Shown: piece by piece, positions 43,001-54,618 of the stretch
How the letters are laid out: every line of letters begins with the position of its first letter
Position numbering within the stretch: the first letter of the stretch is position 1
From: Parus major
Lineage: Eukaryota; Chordata; Aves; Passeriformes; Paridae
Direction: 5' to 3'
Length of the DNA: 64,000 nucleotides
Assembly (NCBI RefSeq): GCF_001522545.3
Contig: NC_031778.1
Location: 25,042,278-25,106,277 of the forward strand
Notes under the pieces: model-generated
What the model was told of the DNA's origin: nothing
The model's database searches: none
Seen by the model: only the letters and a program-made list of their open reading frames with translations
Program-made: the position numbers and the translations under genes

Positions 43001-44929
43001 CAGGAATAAAGATATTTTGTTTCAATTCCCTTTTAGCTGCCTATTTGTACTAGTTCATATTCAGCAAGTCTGCAGACCAACTTTATGTTTCTTTGAAAGG
43101 GCAAGTGTGTAACATTTTAAGTTGTATAAACATCCTCCTAATAGGACAGGGCTTTTCACTCGGTAATTTGCATGTTACTATTGAATATGTGGAAGTCTGA
43201 AACTATACTCTCAGACAGCTCACTAAAAGTCCAGGGTAGACAACGTGGGATTGTGCCCAATATTCATCTGAACATTGCTTGTTTGGTTGTTTTTTTTTCC
43301 CCTAATGGTGTAAGACTAATTCTTAAAGTGACCTTGCCACTGAAAGACGGGTCTTTTCTTCACTGACCTGTTAGCAGGTATACTTTTACTCTCTCTCATC
43401 TTCTTGAAACTGAATAATCACACACAGAGAAATTTTCAGAGAAATAAAGTCAATTTAATGATGGAGTAAAGGCTAAGAAGCCCCCTACTGCATCTCAACT
43501 CTAGGAGGAAACTTTACAACTGCATGACAGGAGGTGAATATTGCCAATTTGCAGACCATCTAAGTCAGCATAACTTTCTGAAGTTTTATTTTTGAAATAT
43601 TTTTGAATTTTGAAGTTTAACGTTCTATTCTATATCTAAAGTACATTCACAAGTACACGAGCCCACACTACAATTTGAGCAAGACCCATTGGTGCTTATT
43701 ATGGAAGTTATATCTGCAAAAGACTAGTCCATTCTACCTAAGCAACAGGTATTTCAGGTGTATGGGTCTCCCATCTCATCCTTTTCCCCTTCTCTGTAAA
43801 CACAGAATCTTGCGTTTACACAGCAACCACTGTTAGGCCCGAAAGAGAATTAACTCTTGGTGACAGTATGTCTGTAAAACGACATAGAATGAGAGACAGC
43901 TTCCTAACTGACTTACCCAGACAAAACCATGCCACTTCAGAGACCTCTTTGGCTGCCCAGGTCACAGGCTCTAATATCTCTTTGCAATGTTTTGTACTAG
44001 CCCTTACAAATCCACAAGCATCCTGGAAGTCTGAGCTAAAAGCGATCTTCTATTTGATGGCATGCAGGAGGTTATTGGAGTGCTTGCCCCAGATCATTTA
44101 AAAATTCCCCTGGAAGATTTTTTGTAGGCATTGCCAGAGTTCACAGATGCTTGCCTTTCCTCCTATTCTCTGAGTTAGGTGCTAGTATATCTGACTTTTT
44201 TTTTGAGTACGGGATTCCTAGAGAGACAGGAGCATGTTATCAAGACATGCATTGGGGGGGGCAGACTTCCTGCAGGCTTCCAGACCTGAAAATGAAACCG
44301 AATCTCCTGACAGCTTCATGTGAAAATCGGGAGAAAAACAAAACAAAACAAACAACCGCAAAAAAAAAAAAAACAACAACAAAAAACCCCCAACCAACCA
44401 ACCAAAAAAAACCCCACAAAAAACCAAAAGAAACACGGAAGAAAAAAAGCAACACGTTCGTGGAGAGCCGGTAAGGACCCATTCACTGCAAACTATCAAA
44501 ATCACAGAAATCACAAGCTCTCTCAGGCGTTTCAGGAGAGGGCTGCGTTTTTCCCTGTGAGCCATTGTAGCCCTACAAGTGGCATCTCCGACCCAGCCTG
44601 CTCCTCACCACGCCGGCTACATCCCGTCCGTTAGGGGACGGAGCCTGAGGCAGAGCATCGAGGTAGGCGCGGAGAGAGCCGACACCGTGCGCGTCCTCTC
44701 AAACCGCACAGCGAGGCCCGGCGGGACGGCTCCCACCCCCCCCCCGCGNNNNNNNNNNNNNNNNNNNNNNNNNNNNNNNNNNNNNNNNNNNNNNNNNNNN
44801 NNNNNNNNNNNNNNNNNNNNNNNNNNNNNNNNNNNNNNNNNNNNNNNNNNNNNNNNNNNNNNNNNNNNNNNNNNNNNNNNNNNNNNNNAAGGGCGGCGCG
44901 AGCCGGGCGGGCGCACACTGACCTGCCAT
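30915..44929 (-). CDS. GYG1: GYG1, glycogenin-1 (complete, 8 exons)
   Basis: Glycogenin is the cytosolic self-glucosylating GT8 transferase that primes glycogen synthesis: it adds glucose from UDP-glucose to its own tyrosine and then hands the chain to glycogen synthase. The exons are 44923-44929, 41501-41636, 39439-39613, 38937-39099, 35400-35526, 32020-32239, 31296-31346 and 30915-31076, all with GT-AG introns. They total 1041 nt, or 346 residues plus stop (human GYG1 has 350). Visible motifs are LATNDSY near residue 10, LTKLHCW with Lys86, the Mn2+-binding DAD at 102-104, the FDGADQG loop at 159-165, the acceptor Tyr195 in [10 protein letters not shown], and the C-terminal glycogen-synthase-binding segment ending [10 protein letters not shown] 51-nt exon encoding [17 protein letters not shown] is kept. 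Sequence and length fit GYG1 better than GYG2. The position beside HPS3 and the HLTF relic agrees with human 3q24. Confidence 0.95.
31296..31346 (-). CDS. GYG1: GYG1 exon 7 (51-nt, probably alternative)
   Basis: The acceptor is ctatttgcag and the donor AGAGAG|gtatga; 17 codons in phase 0 encode [17 protein letters not shown]. The human counterpart is present in the longer GYG1 isoform. Exons 6 and 8 also join in phase without it. Confidence 0.88.
32020..32239 (-). CDS. GYG1: GYG1 exon 6
   Basis: The acceptor is gcccaacag and the donor AATATG|gtatgt. It encodes [17 protein letters not shown] and [19 protein letters not shown]. Confidence 0.95.
35400..35526 (-). CDS. GYG1: GYG1 exon 5 (acceptor tyrosine)
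   Basis: The acceptor is ctcttttag and the donor AAAGC|gtaagt. It encodes [19 protein letters not shown] and [10 protein letters not shown], whose first Tyr is residue 195, the self-glucosylation site. Confidence 0.95.
36106..36164. repeat. 31-bp tandem duplication in GYG1 intron 4
   Basis: tgtagtaaaaagctcctgac...ccac occurs twice in direct succession, nearly without mismatch, so it is recent. Confidence 0.9.
37915..38045. repeat. G/T-rich low-complexity tract in GYG1 intron 4
   Basis: Runs of gggtttttttt and gggaggggg type. Apparent open frames on both strands are by-products. Confidence 0.85.
38937..39099 (-). CDS. GYG1: GYG1 exon 4
   Basis: The acceptor is caattag and the donor TTTGATG|gtatgt. 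It encodes [19 protein letters not shown]. Confidence 0.95.
39439..39613 (-). CDS. GYG1: GYG1 exon 3
   Basis: The acceptor is ttccccag and the donor ACAATG|gtaagt. It encodes [19 protein letters not shown] and CVFMDADTM with the metal-binding DAD. Confidence 0.95.
41501..41636 (-). CDS. GYG1: GYG1 exon 2
   Basis: The acceptor is tcttccag and the donor ATGAG|gtaagg. It encodes [19 protein letters not shown] and LITPQVSD, the UDP-glucose-binding N-terminus. Confidence 0.94.
44335..44450. repeat. A-rich/CAAA low-complexity tract in GYG1 intron 1
   Basis: An aaaacaaaac/ccaaccaacc-type tract of about 115 bp with no coding value. Confidence 0.85.
44749..44888. other. Assembly gap of 140 N
   Basis: A run of N inside the GYG1 CpG island (intron 1), preceded by a C homopolymer and CpG-rich sequence that probably blocked sequencing. 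Confidence 0.99.
44923..44929 (-). CDS. GYG1: GYG1 exon 1 (start codon)
   Basis: ATGGCAG|gtcagt, seven coding nucleotides, phase 1, as in human GYG1 (ATGACAG). It lies in the CpG island downstream of a TATA box. The 140-N gap begins 35 bp into the intron. Confidence 0.8.
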
Positions 44930-45230
44930 GGTGCCCGAGCGCAGGTCGGCTGCGGGAGACGCGACGGCCGCGGTCGGGACCGCGCTGAAGCCGCCCCTTA
45001 TATAGGGGCGGGGCCAGCAGCGGCACGTCCGTGGCAGCGGGAGGAGGCCCCGCCCTGAGGAATCCCCGCGACGCCGCGGGCGGCGCCCCCGCCATGGCCT
45101 CTTGCGGCGGCGGCACGTCACCCCCTCCTTCCGGGACCGGCACCGCGCCCTCTCCGGGAGGCCTCAAACCCCCCTGCCCACCCACTTCTGTGCCTCTCGG
45201 GTAAAGTGGAGCTTGGAAATGCTTCAAAAT
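44930..45230 (-). promoter_or_regulatory. GYG1 promoter: TATA box in a CpG island
   Basis: A minus-strand TATATAA at 44998-45004 sits in the centre of a perfect palindrome (44992-45010, CGCCCCT-TATAT-AGGGGCG) whose arms are GC-box-like. A start about 30 nt downstream would give a 5' UTR of roughly 40 nt. CpG-rich sequence continues to about 45170. Confidence 0.65.
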
Positions 45231-45339
45231 ACTCCACTGCGCGAATTGAGGGTAGGATCGTGTCAGGGTGCTGTGGCTTAGGCTGGGAGCGGCGGTAGTA
45301 TACGGGAGGAGCGTTGCTCCTGTGACCGCTAAGCCCTGC

Positions 45340-45775
45340 CGGAAGAAGGACTAAAACCCCTGGGAAGAGCCTGGCTCCGTCCTCTTGGCATTCTCCCTGC
45401 AGGTGTTAATACAGGTGTCTGAGTTCCGCCGAGCTGCCTCTTCTCCAAGGCTGAACGGTCCCAGCTCTCTAAGCCTTTCCTTCTAGGAGAGATGCTTTCT
45501 TTTCTGTCATCTTTGTGGCTCTTTGTTGCCCTCTCTCCAATGTGTTCGTGTCTTCCATACTGGGGAGCCCAGAACTCGGCACAGCCCTGCTGAGGTTTGG
45601 CCTCAGCAGTGCTGAGCAGAGGGCAGGGATCCCCCTGCCTCGACCTGCCTCCTGCAACCCAGGATACCATTCACCTTTTCAGCATGGGCACTTCAGCGTT
45701 TTTGGCCCGTGTTCAATTTTATGGCCCCCAGGATGCCCAGATCCTTTTCCATTACCTTCCTCAAGACAATAAAAT
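45340..45775 (-). mobile_element. CR1 LINE 3' fragment
   Basis: An inverted CR1 body: 'gagcctggctccgtcctct', 'aaggctgaacggtcccagc', 'aggagagatgct', 'cccaggataccatt', 'aggatgcccagatcc'. Open frames across it are CR1 remnants. Confidence 0.88.
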
Positions 45776-45779
45776 ATAA

Positions 45780-48700
45780 CTGCTTTTTGATCACAGAAAA
45801 CGGAGGGAAGTCTGTTAGGACGGGGATTTCTTTCTGATTTGATATGGCAAATGAGCCATGAAATGATTTAAAAAATAAACAAAATCTCAAATGCAAACTC
45901 ATGAACAAAGAACATCCCAACTTCTGATTTCCCCGATATGGAAGATCATGTTTGAGCTGAGACAATTTTTGTAGATCTGTTTTGAAATCAAATGACGTCT
46001 AAAAATACCAAAATCAAGGAAGCATTCCTTGACCAACCACAAAAAAAACAACCCCAACCCAAAATATGCATTTAGAGTATACCGTTAATTTCTAATTCAT
46101 GCATCGTATGCATAAAATTGTGTGTATCAGAATTTTAGGCAATGCTGGTAATGTTTTACATGTATAGGGATTACTAATATTTTGCAGTATGGAACCCTTT
46201 TTCAGGTATCCGTGGCTTTGACAAACTTTCTCTATGATAGTATTAGACAGGTTTGTGTCTGTCTCAGATGAAAGCTTTGAGAAATTTTTAGCCAGCACAT
46301 TTCAGCTGTGTCTAGCTTGTTGCTTTGCCAAGTTTTTGAGAGAAAACAATAGAATAGCCACTGTTGGTGACTGCCCTCCCCCCTTCCCTTGGTTCCTTTG
46401 TGTTATGCTAGAATGGAGCAAAAGAGCATAATTCCTTCTGGTTTCCACATTAAACAATCAGGAAAAAAACACAAAAACTAGGATTGCCATTATTCAGCTT
46501 GAAAGCGTGACAGAGATGTGCCATGTCCACCCCTATGCTAACGCTTGTTTGCATATGCACGTTTGAGATTTTTCTGATGTTCGTGGTTGAACAGGCTGTA
46601 AATTTTATGGTTCCCTTGTGTGATTTTATTGCATGTACATCTGTGCCTTTGTACTGACCGTTTACACTTTCTCCATAACCTGAAAAGTCATGGGAAGAAC
46701 CTGAGAAACGGGTATCCCATTGGCTTCCAGTACAAATGGAAAAGATCATGTGACATGAGGATAGAAGCAAAAAAGCCCACAGAAAAGAGAAGAATGCTCA
46801 GGAAAAGCTCTCACAAGATGAGGGCTAGGATAGGAAAGCATCTAAGCTTAGGATAGGCTGAGCAAAAAAACTGAGGCTAGGCCTCAGTCTTTATGGAAGG
46901 GAATAAATTTAAGACTACATAAAAGATAAGTAAGATACGAGGATGGGAACTAACCAAGGAAACTGTTACTTGTCAGCACACAATAAGACTTGATAAAAAC
47001 CTAGGGAGAAGGAATAGATTTTGCTGGATAAAGAGAGAGCATTCAGAAAGAATGGACTAAGCGCTGCATAGCAGCTCACTGGGTGAATACTGGAACACTG
47101 AACAAGGTGCACGTCCTATGGAAAATGATCCTGTCATCATGCAATTAAAAAATTCCATCACCACACATGTCACAGAAATCCAGTTACCCTTATACATTAT
47201 AGAACATCGTATTTTTAATGACTAATAGTATTTTAATGGGAACTTGTTTATAATGTAATTAAAAAAGCATTCGAAAACACCAAATACTAAGGGATAGCTT
47301 TGAAATGTAGTTAAGATTTACATAGCAGTAACAGAAACTGCTACCCCTGTAACAAGACTGTTTAGTGTAAACTTCTAAAGTACATGATTAGCCACTTAAA
47401 TTAATTACACTTAATAATTTGGAAAATGTGCACAGTGAGTCCAACCATTAAGTTAATAAAACATTGTAGAGAAGTTTTCAGAATTAAACATTATTTCTGC
47501 CACTGCAAAATCCAGGGGGAAAAATTTTAAAAAGCAATCCAGAAGAGTTGATTCGATGTATCCAGTCCAAATTTAAAGTACTGGAATTCAGTTTTTACAA
47601 CATCCAAATGGTAATCTGTCTGGTTAGGAAAGAGGCCTCAATGGTGTGAAGTACATACATAGATTAAAAGAATGTAGCCTAATTTAAGACTGTATTGAGA
47701 GACTTGATTTCTTTTTTGTCCAGCCATCTCTGTCTTGCCCTGAAGTTGTCACAAACTTCCCTGATGACAAAACCTGTTCTGGGTCATCCCCTCCTCTTTT
47801 TGAAGCCCTTCTCACCTTGACCTTACTGTGAAGGTAGACTGAACAGTTAACCAAGTACTTAAGAGTAGTCTGCATGGAATTAAAAAAATTGGCACAATTT
47901 TTTTCCAGTGCTAGGATTTCAGTGTAGTATAACTTACTCCAACAGGACTGAAAAGGCTTTCATGTTTCTATTTGTATAATCAAAATATTACACTGACGCT
48001 CCCCATCCCAGAGCCAATTATAGTTTTGGCCTTGTTTTCTTAAAAAAAAATCCACCTGCTAAATAAATGTGATAGTCTTCTAAAAAGCTAGGCTCTTTAA
48101 TTTGCTTGGTTCATGTTACTTAGCACATTGCAGCGAGCAGATGTTTAGTGGATTGAGGAATTCTTATAATTTCTGCTAGGTAGCCGGATAAAATAAACAT
48201 TCCTATAAGCAGGGAAGTGACTAGGTCTCATATTCTCTTGTATTTTCTTTTGGGTCGATTCTCAGTGATCTGCAATGCAAAAAAGCTACAGGCGAAGCTG
48301 TTCTCCTGGTTACATTATTAACTTGGCATCTATTAGGAAGAAGGTGAACCTTTATTTCTCCTTGGAGAAGTAGTTACCTCTCTCACCGGTCATTACAAGA
48401 CTGTTAAAAAGTTCTAATGCTGAGACTCCTGCCGCTTTCTCACACTTAATGAAAAGGTTTAATTATCACTGAAGAACACAGAGCCACGTACAACTGATTT
48501 ATAAGCCTCCTTTCCTTTGGCAAATAGGCTAAGCAAGGCAGATGTCTGTGTGGTTTTCTCTTAACTTGCCCTTTGCTTCATCTTTGCCTGCTCCCCTTTT
48601 CTAGTGATTCTTTTGGGATGGGCCACAAGACTTACCGATCAGGACGTGTGGCTGAGACCAGGAAGTACGGGTTTGTTACCAGTTGCACTCATCATTTTCC

Positions 48701-49377
48701 ATGGAGAGAGGTACAGGCAGGACAGCTATGCATTTATCTTTGTTTCCCTCTTTACCACTTGACTTGAAACAGTGAAACACTCTCTTGCTCTATATTTGTA
48801 TAGAGAAGTCACAATTGTGCATCCAAATTCTAGCTGTATTCTATCTCAGTAGGTAACAATAACTCTCATGATTTCCTGCCTTCACAGACCAGAGTTTTAA
48901 GCTCTCTCATAATAGAAAAAATTCTACTATCTTACCTGAACAAGAATGTTCCTCCTTATTACAGGAAGTGCTAAAACTCTTAAGGTTTAAAAAAACAGCA
49001 GATGAAAAAAATTCCAGTTGATGCAAAGTTCTTGAGAAATTTTAGCAAGGATTTGAGAAGAAGCAGTGGCAATACTTCCACCAAGTTACTTAGACTTAGA
49101 GCAATGCTTCTGTTCCATGCTAGATTTTTGTTGAATTTTGAGCTAGTACTTCCTCCAGGCTAGGCCAAGTAATTAACTTTAGGGTTAGTCACATTAAAAA
49201 AAAAAAAAAAAATAAAAAAAATCAGGATGATGTACCAGGAATGGCATTTATGATCAATATTAAGTGAATACAGTAATATAGTTACTCTCTTTTGAAAAAC
49301 TTTAGTGTCACCAAGATGAGATGCTTTAACCTCTTCCCTAAGTAAAGACGTATAATAGCCTCAGGAAGAGAAGAGAA
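45780..49377. other. AT-rich intergenic DNA, no gene seen
   Basis: I scanned both strands and found no exon with recognisable similarity. A 25-bp A-rich run lies near 49196-49220. Confidence 0.45.
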
Positions 49378-49595
49378 NNNNNNNNNNNNNNNNNNNNNNN
49401 NNNNNNNNNNNNNNNNNNNNNNNNNNNNNNNNNNNNNNNNNNNNNNNNNNNNNNNNNNNNNNNNNNNNNNNNNNNNNNNNNNNNNNNNNNNNNNNNNNNN
49501 NNNNNNNNNNNNNNNNNNNNNNNNNNNNNNNNNNNNNNNNNNNNNNNNNNNNAGAGAAGAGAAGAGAAGAGAAGAGAAGAGAAGAGAAGAGAAGG
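49360..49595. repeat. (GAGAA)n microsatellite with a 175-N assembly gap
   Basis: gaagagaagagaa flanks an N run at 49378-49552 on both sides, so the gap is inside the microsatellite and its true length is unknown. Confidence 0.95.
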
Positions 49596-49657
49596 GTTCA
49601 TTTGGAAAGGATCAGCATTGCTCATCTAGTTCCATTGCTTGACCACTTCAGGGCTGG
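49596..49657 (-). mobile_element. CR1 fragment, first of two copies
   Basis: About 60 bp from ttcatttggaaaggatcagc to cacttcagggctgg. A copy with one clear mismatch recurs at 50461-50521. Confidence 0.7.
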
Positions 49658-50440
49658 TGTAACTTTTCTCTAAAAAATCCTTTTTCTGTTTCTCTGGTTT
49701 TGCTACATCTCTTCTGTATTTTTCTTTATATTCTTGGATCTCTCAGCCTCCTTTGGACTGAATTCTTTTGGGATCCTCCCTCGTGGGGAGCTCTGCTTAT
49801 CTCAGTTCTTATTATTCGAAGAAAACTCCCGAGCTCGTTAGAATCTTGTTTCTCATGTTTATTAACAGGTGATCACAAAACTTAACAGGTCTCTTCAGGC
49901 TGGTTACACAAGGTTAATCTTTGCAGTCTGGTACATTTCTTTCTTCTGATGGTACAAACAAGGCCTTGTGGCACACTTCGTGTCTGATACACAAAATGGC
50001 CCTGAACTACGCAGTTCTTTTATCTTTATGCCTATTTTTACCCAATTAACAATAGACACGTATATTATTTTTCTTAATGACCCAATGACCCATCACCTCT
50101 GTGATGCACTGCGGCATTTTCTATCCAATCACTTACTACCCAAAAACCTCTAGGAGAAGAACATGAAGAAGAAAGAAGAAGGGACAAGGGACAACACCCT
50201 AAATCCTCCATCTTATCTCCTGTTCTCTAACCTAACTTTTTCACCCAGTGATTTAGAAAAACTTTCTAATCTACACACTTACACTTTTAGCTTTTTTCAT
50301 CTAACTTTAACATTTGTTTTCATGTATCACCATGAAAACATGCTCATGAATTTCATATTATATGAAATTCAGTGTTTTTCTAGATCTTATAACTAAGTAT
50401 CAGAAACAAGGGCACGCACTCTGTATTCCAGACTCCAACA
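49658..50440 (-). mobile_element. LTR-like element (solo LTR candidate)
   Basis: On the plus strand it starts TGTAAC and ends CCAACA. On the minus strand it reads TGTTGGAGTC...AGTTACA, the TG...CA ends of an LTR, with AATAAACATGAG as a polyadenylation signal in the second half. It sits between two copies of the same CR1 fragment. No short target-site duplication is evident, and no gag, pol or env frame is present. Confidence 0.45.
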
Positions 50441-50457
50441 TCTAGAAAAGAATAGAA

Positions 50458-50820
50458 CGGTTCATTTGGAAAGGATCAGCGTTGCTCATCTAGTTCCATT
50501 GCTTGACCACTTCAGGGCTGGAGCGCTGTTAAAGCATATTATTAAGGGCACAATCCAAATGCCTCTAAACACCGACATACCTGGGGGATCAACCATCCTG
50601 CAGGAAACCAGTTCCAATCTTTCACCACTCTCTCGGTAAATAAATGCTTCCTAAAGCTCTTTCATTTGAATCTCCCCTGGCCAAACTTTGAGCCATTAAG
50701 GCATTCTGTCCCCGGCTCCCAGGGAGAAGAGCCCAGCACCTTCCCCTCCACACCTCCTCCTCAGAAACCTGCAGGGAGCAATGAGGTTGTCCCTCAGCCT
50801 CCTCTTTGAACTAGACAAAG
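50458..50820 (-). mobile_element. CR1 LINE 3' fragment, second copy and extension
   Basis: It repeats the block at 49596-49657 and continues as an inverted CR1 body ('agggcacaatccaaatgcct', 'cggctcccagggagaagagc', 'gttgtccctcagcctcct'). Confidence 0.82.
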
Positions 50821-52059
50821 TTAGAGTCTTTGTGTAGGACTAGACTGTTACTATAGAGATTATGCACTGACAATAATTCTCATCAATTACAGTTGTCAAA
50901 AACCTATATAAGCATTAATACCCCATTTCTGAGCATTTAACCATTACTACATTCATTTTTACTGCAGTGATCATAGGGCTCATTTAATTTAAATGGGTAG
51001 ATAGTTTGCAGTTTCTGCTAGCATGAAGCAACAGCAATGTCGCTTGGGAGGTCATTTTAATTGACCTCAAAGAAATTGTTTCAGTGTGACCCCATCAGTT
51101 TGGGCAACACTGGTCTTTCTTATATAGTTTCCTCAGGACTCCACAGAATCTCAGCAGTATAGATCTGTGGTGTAACAACTTCCACACCTGACCTCACTGA
51201 CACCAGAGCTGAATGATGTGAACCTAGAGGTACACATTCCTGGGCTCACTGACCCAAGTGTGCCAGTGTGCTCAAGGGCTAATTAGCAAGGTCTTGTTTA
51301 AGTAGAGTTTTATCTTAGTATGTGTGTGTTTGCATTAGAAAAAGGTCATTAGACTAGGTTATAAGGTGATGATCAGAAGTCCTTATCAAAACCGTCATAT
51401 CACAAAAAGGTCTGTAAGCAAGAAACCCCATCTCTGCTAAATCTGTTGTCAAAAGTGCTGAAGGACAGAGGTCTTGTCACAGTACTAAAAAAAACTTGGG
51501 CCAGGCATTAAAAATATATCTGGTGAACAGCTAAAGGAGTGCTGAGTCAGTCTTATGAGTACCTCAGTCATACTGTTTGTGTGCTGTAGTGCTGTAAATT
51601 TCACTTAAGAGATAAAGAATTGTTTTTCTCTTGAAAGTCTGGAGAAAACAACTTCTTGCTCAGTCACGTTGGCTGTGCTGTGTACATTTGCTATCTCAGG
51701 TGTATCAGTCCAAGGAAATGTCGACATGTTAAAAGGTTAATCCTTAATTTTACACTCTGTCGTAGTCACAATAGGTGTCAAATACAGCTGCCTTGCAGTA
51801 TATGCCGTATGAAATGGGTTTCTTAAAAATATTTTGTGACTATGTTAGGAAGGACATAAGTAGTTTGACAATGCCTTCTCTTATTAATTGGTCCATGTGT
51901 ATCAGGTGTGGCTCAATGATGATTTTCCAACTGCCTAGTTCATACAGACCATAGGATTATTTATCCTGTGCAAACATTGAAACAACACTCATGCTTTTCT
52001 CACTGTACAGTCTGGTTACTTTTTCACTGTCTCTTATCAGGATTTTCATCAATGTTTCC
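50821..52059. other. Intergenic DNA, no gene seen
   Basis: Unique-looking AT-rich sequence without exon-like blocks on either strand. Confidence 0.45.
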
Positions 52060-52190
52060 CCACAGCTTCCAGATTGTTCACAATGCAGATGCAGCAGCTC
52101 TGTTCACTGGGCTGGGCAACAGCAATCATATTGCCCATGCCCTGCATTCTTTACATTAGTTGCTCATAGGAAGATAAATTTAATAGCTAG
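52060..52190 (+). mobile_element. Ancient LINE reverse-transcriptase relic
   Basis: FQIVHNADAAALFTGLGNSN then HIAHALHSLH*LLIG resembles the 'LQ.VQNAAARL.TG...HITP.L.SLHWLPI' block at the end of the reverse transcriptase of L2/CR1-type LINEs. The Trp codon is now a stop, so it is dead. Confidence 0.5.
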
Positions 52191-54299
52191 TATTAACTGG
52201 GGATGGAAGGACACTTGGTTGGTTGTTTTCATGACTGACACAGTAAGAAGGCCTAAGCTCTGTTTGCTTTTTTCTGACACTTTTGCTAGTGGTTGTTTAT
52301 ATTTTGATGCAGCCTATTGCCTATGAAGATCAGTTTAGTATAGCAGTTTACACCATTATAGCTCTTGTGGGTGATACTTACGATACAAAGCAGGTGAATT
52401 AGAGTGCATTTGGAACCTTAGAGTTTTTCAGTGTTATTTTTGTGGATGAATTTATATTTTCCATGATTATTTAAATTTTTTAGAAGCCCTGAAGTACTTC
52501 TGACTATAACATCTTGGGTATGAAGTGAACTTCAGTGAACTGGTTAACTTGAACATTTTGTCAGCACTAAATCAAGGCTACAGAACTTTCTCGTTCTGTA
52601 TTCTCCAGTATCTTCTGGAGAAGCGCTGCTTAAAGTGAAATTTTTAGTGTTTCAAGAAAAGTTTAAGGCATATTTTTTTGTTATTTAAGGGATCCCATAT
52701 ATTCTTCTAATAACCATTATCAAGGGATGTTCTGAATATTTTAGATCCCATAGGGGTGAATGCTATGAAGTTTCTGGATTTTATTTCTGTATTCTCTATT
52801 ATAAAAGGAATAAAAATTTTCTAGGTAGAAATTCCCAGCCTGTATTTTTCTTTTATTTATTTATTTTTTTTTTTTAGCCTTTTAAAAACAGTTATAGTAC
52901 AGAATTATCTGTGGCATTGCTTTTAAAGAGAAAAAAAAGAAACTTCTTTTCCCCGCTTCCCACTTTGTACGTAAGTTGTATTTTTATTTATTTAAAGGTT
53001 TCATGGGGATAATGGTCCAGCTGAGAGACCATTGAGTTTAGCTTGTAGTTATTAAGCACTTAACATTGATAAGGGTTATGTTCAAGAAGCCCATTTGGAT
53101 AAAGCACAGAATCATTTATGTCAGTATATTTTGAGGGAAAGTATTTCATTGAGAAAAGGCTACAGCAAAGAGTAAACATCTTTATGTAGCCAGTAACAAT
53201 TACAAATAGCATAACAGAAAATGTTTTGGTTCCATTATCTTCTTCATCCCTGGCACATTTAATGTTTGTAGCTTCACTTAAAATAATGTGTTTCTTCTTT
53301 CTAGCATCTTAGGTTATATGTAGAGCTACTGGCAGTCTTCAACTATTATATGGAAACTTGTAATGACACCCTTTTGTGACTACTTGTATTAGAGATGACG
53401 GAGTTTCATTCTGAAGTAATAGAAATTAAGGGAAAAGCACTTTCCTAGTTTTCCTGATAATTACTATCTATACACACTTGGAGAGTTAAGACAGATCAAA
53501 GCTTTGCGTTGGTCCAGACGAGAAGTGAAAGAGCAAAAGAGCAAGAAATGAGGTAGCAGCAGGAGTAGCAATGTGGGACATCTGTGATAGGTAAAAGGAT
53601 TGGGAGATGTCAAATAGTCAGTAAGAGTGTTCTTATGCACTGCAGAGTCATGCTGGAGAATGTGGCCATTAAACTGTTAAGATGATAAACAGACATGGAC
53701 AGGACCATAAACTATAAACTAAAGTAGGGGTGTTTCAATTTTTAATCTAGCTTTTTATGAGCTGCTTATATTAAAAAATTCTGACAGGGAAATCTCTATA
53801 ATTCTTGTTTTGTAACTGCTTATCACATCCTTCAAAGGCTTGTGTCCAACTGTATCTTCACAGCTAGTCATGACTGCTACAAAGAGAGTTTTAGTACCAC
53901 TTGCAGCATCCGGGGGGAGCAAGCTGTGGAATTCCCCTTACTTCAGTGTGATATTGAAACCTGACCGTGGACAATATAGCCAGGACATAAGAAACAGAAA
54001 GGACAGGTAGAGGTCTTTACTAGATCAGCCTAAAGGTTTAGTAGAAGAAAGTAGACCAAGTTAATGATGCAAACTACCTGTTGCTCTTCCCTAACACTAT
54101 CTCCAGTGTCATCCCTGTACTAAATTCCCTTTTACTTCAATACTGTCCACTCTCTTTGCATTCAGAGATGATCTAGCTGATGTATACCTAGCTAAACTCT
54201 GAGCAATTACCTTCAAGTTGTATATAGCTCAGCTAATTTTATTTAGGTCTACCACCTCATTTTTGGACCTGATGAAGACCTCTGAATGTTTTTAAAAGC
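52191..54299. other. Intergenic AT-rich DNA, no gene seen
   Basis: No recognised exons. It contains a T-rich stretch near 52855-52878. Confidence 0.45.
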
Positions 54300-54437
54300 T
54301 TGTTTGTTTTGTTTTTTGGTGGTTTTTTTGGTTTGTTTTGTTTTTGGGGTTTTTTTGTTTGTTTGTTTTGGGGTGGTTTTTTTGTTGGGTTTTTTTTGGG
54401 TTTTTTTGTGTGTTTTGTTTTTGTTTGGTTTTTTGCA
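54300..54437. repeat. T/G-rich low-complexity tract
   Basis: tttgttttgttttttggtgg-type sequence for about 135 bp, next to a CR1 end. Lysine- and threonine-rich frames on the minus strand are artefacts of it. Confidence 0.9.
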
Positions 54438-54469
54438 ACTACTCGTTTGATGCAGCATAATACCTCTTG

Positions 54470-54618
54470 CCCCAGCCCTATAAGTGTTTCAGGCCAGGTT
54501 GGATGGGGCCCTAAGCAACCTGTTCTAGTGGTTGACATCCCTGCCCAGGGTGGGAGCAAGGCAGGGGTTGGAACCAGATGATTTTTCAGATCCCTTCTAC
54601 CCAAGCCATTCTATGATT
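54470..54618 (+). mobile_element. CR1 LINE 3' end
   Basis: Sense CR1 tail: 'caggttggatggggcccta', 'ccagatgatttttcagatcc', then ccattctatgatt. Confidence 0.85.

Noticed and set aside
30915..44929. Assignment to GYG2 rather than GYG1
   Set aside because: Length (346 residues), the 51-nt exon, the close match to human GYG1 and the HPS3-HLTF-GYG1 order all favour GYG1.
44579..45227. Long frames running through the N gap
   Set aside because: They are open only because N translates as X; the sequence is the GYG1 CpG island.
48573..48767. 64-codon frame with GMGHKTYRSGRVAETRKYGF
   Set aside because: It looked protein-like, but I could not tie it to any family, and no splice or start context supports it.
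54249..54604. Lys/Thr-rich minus-strand frames
   Set aside because: They arise from the T/G-rich low-complexity tract and the adjacent CR1 tail.
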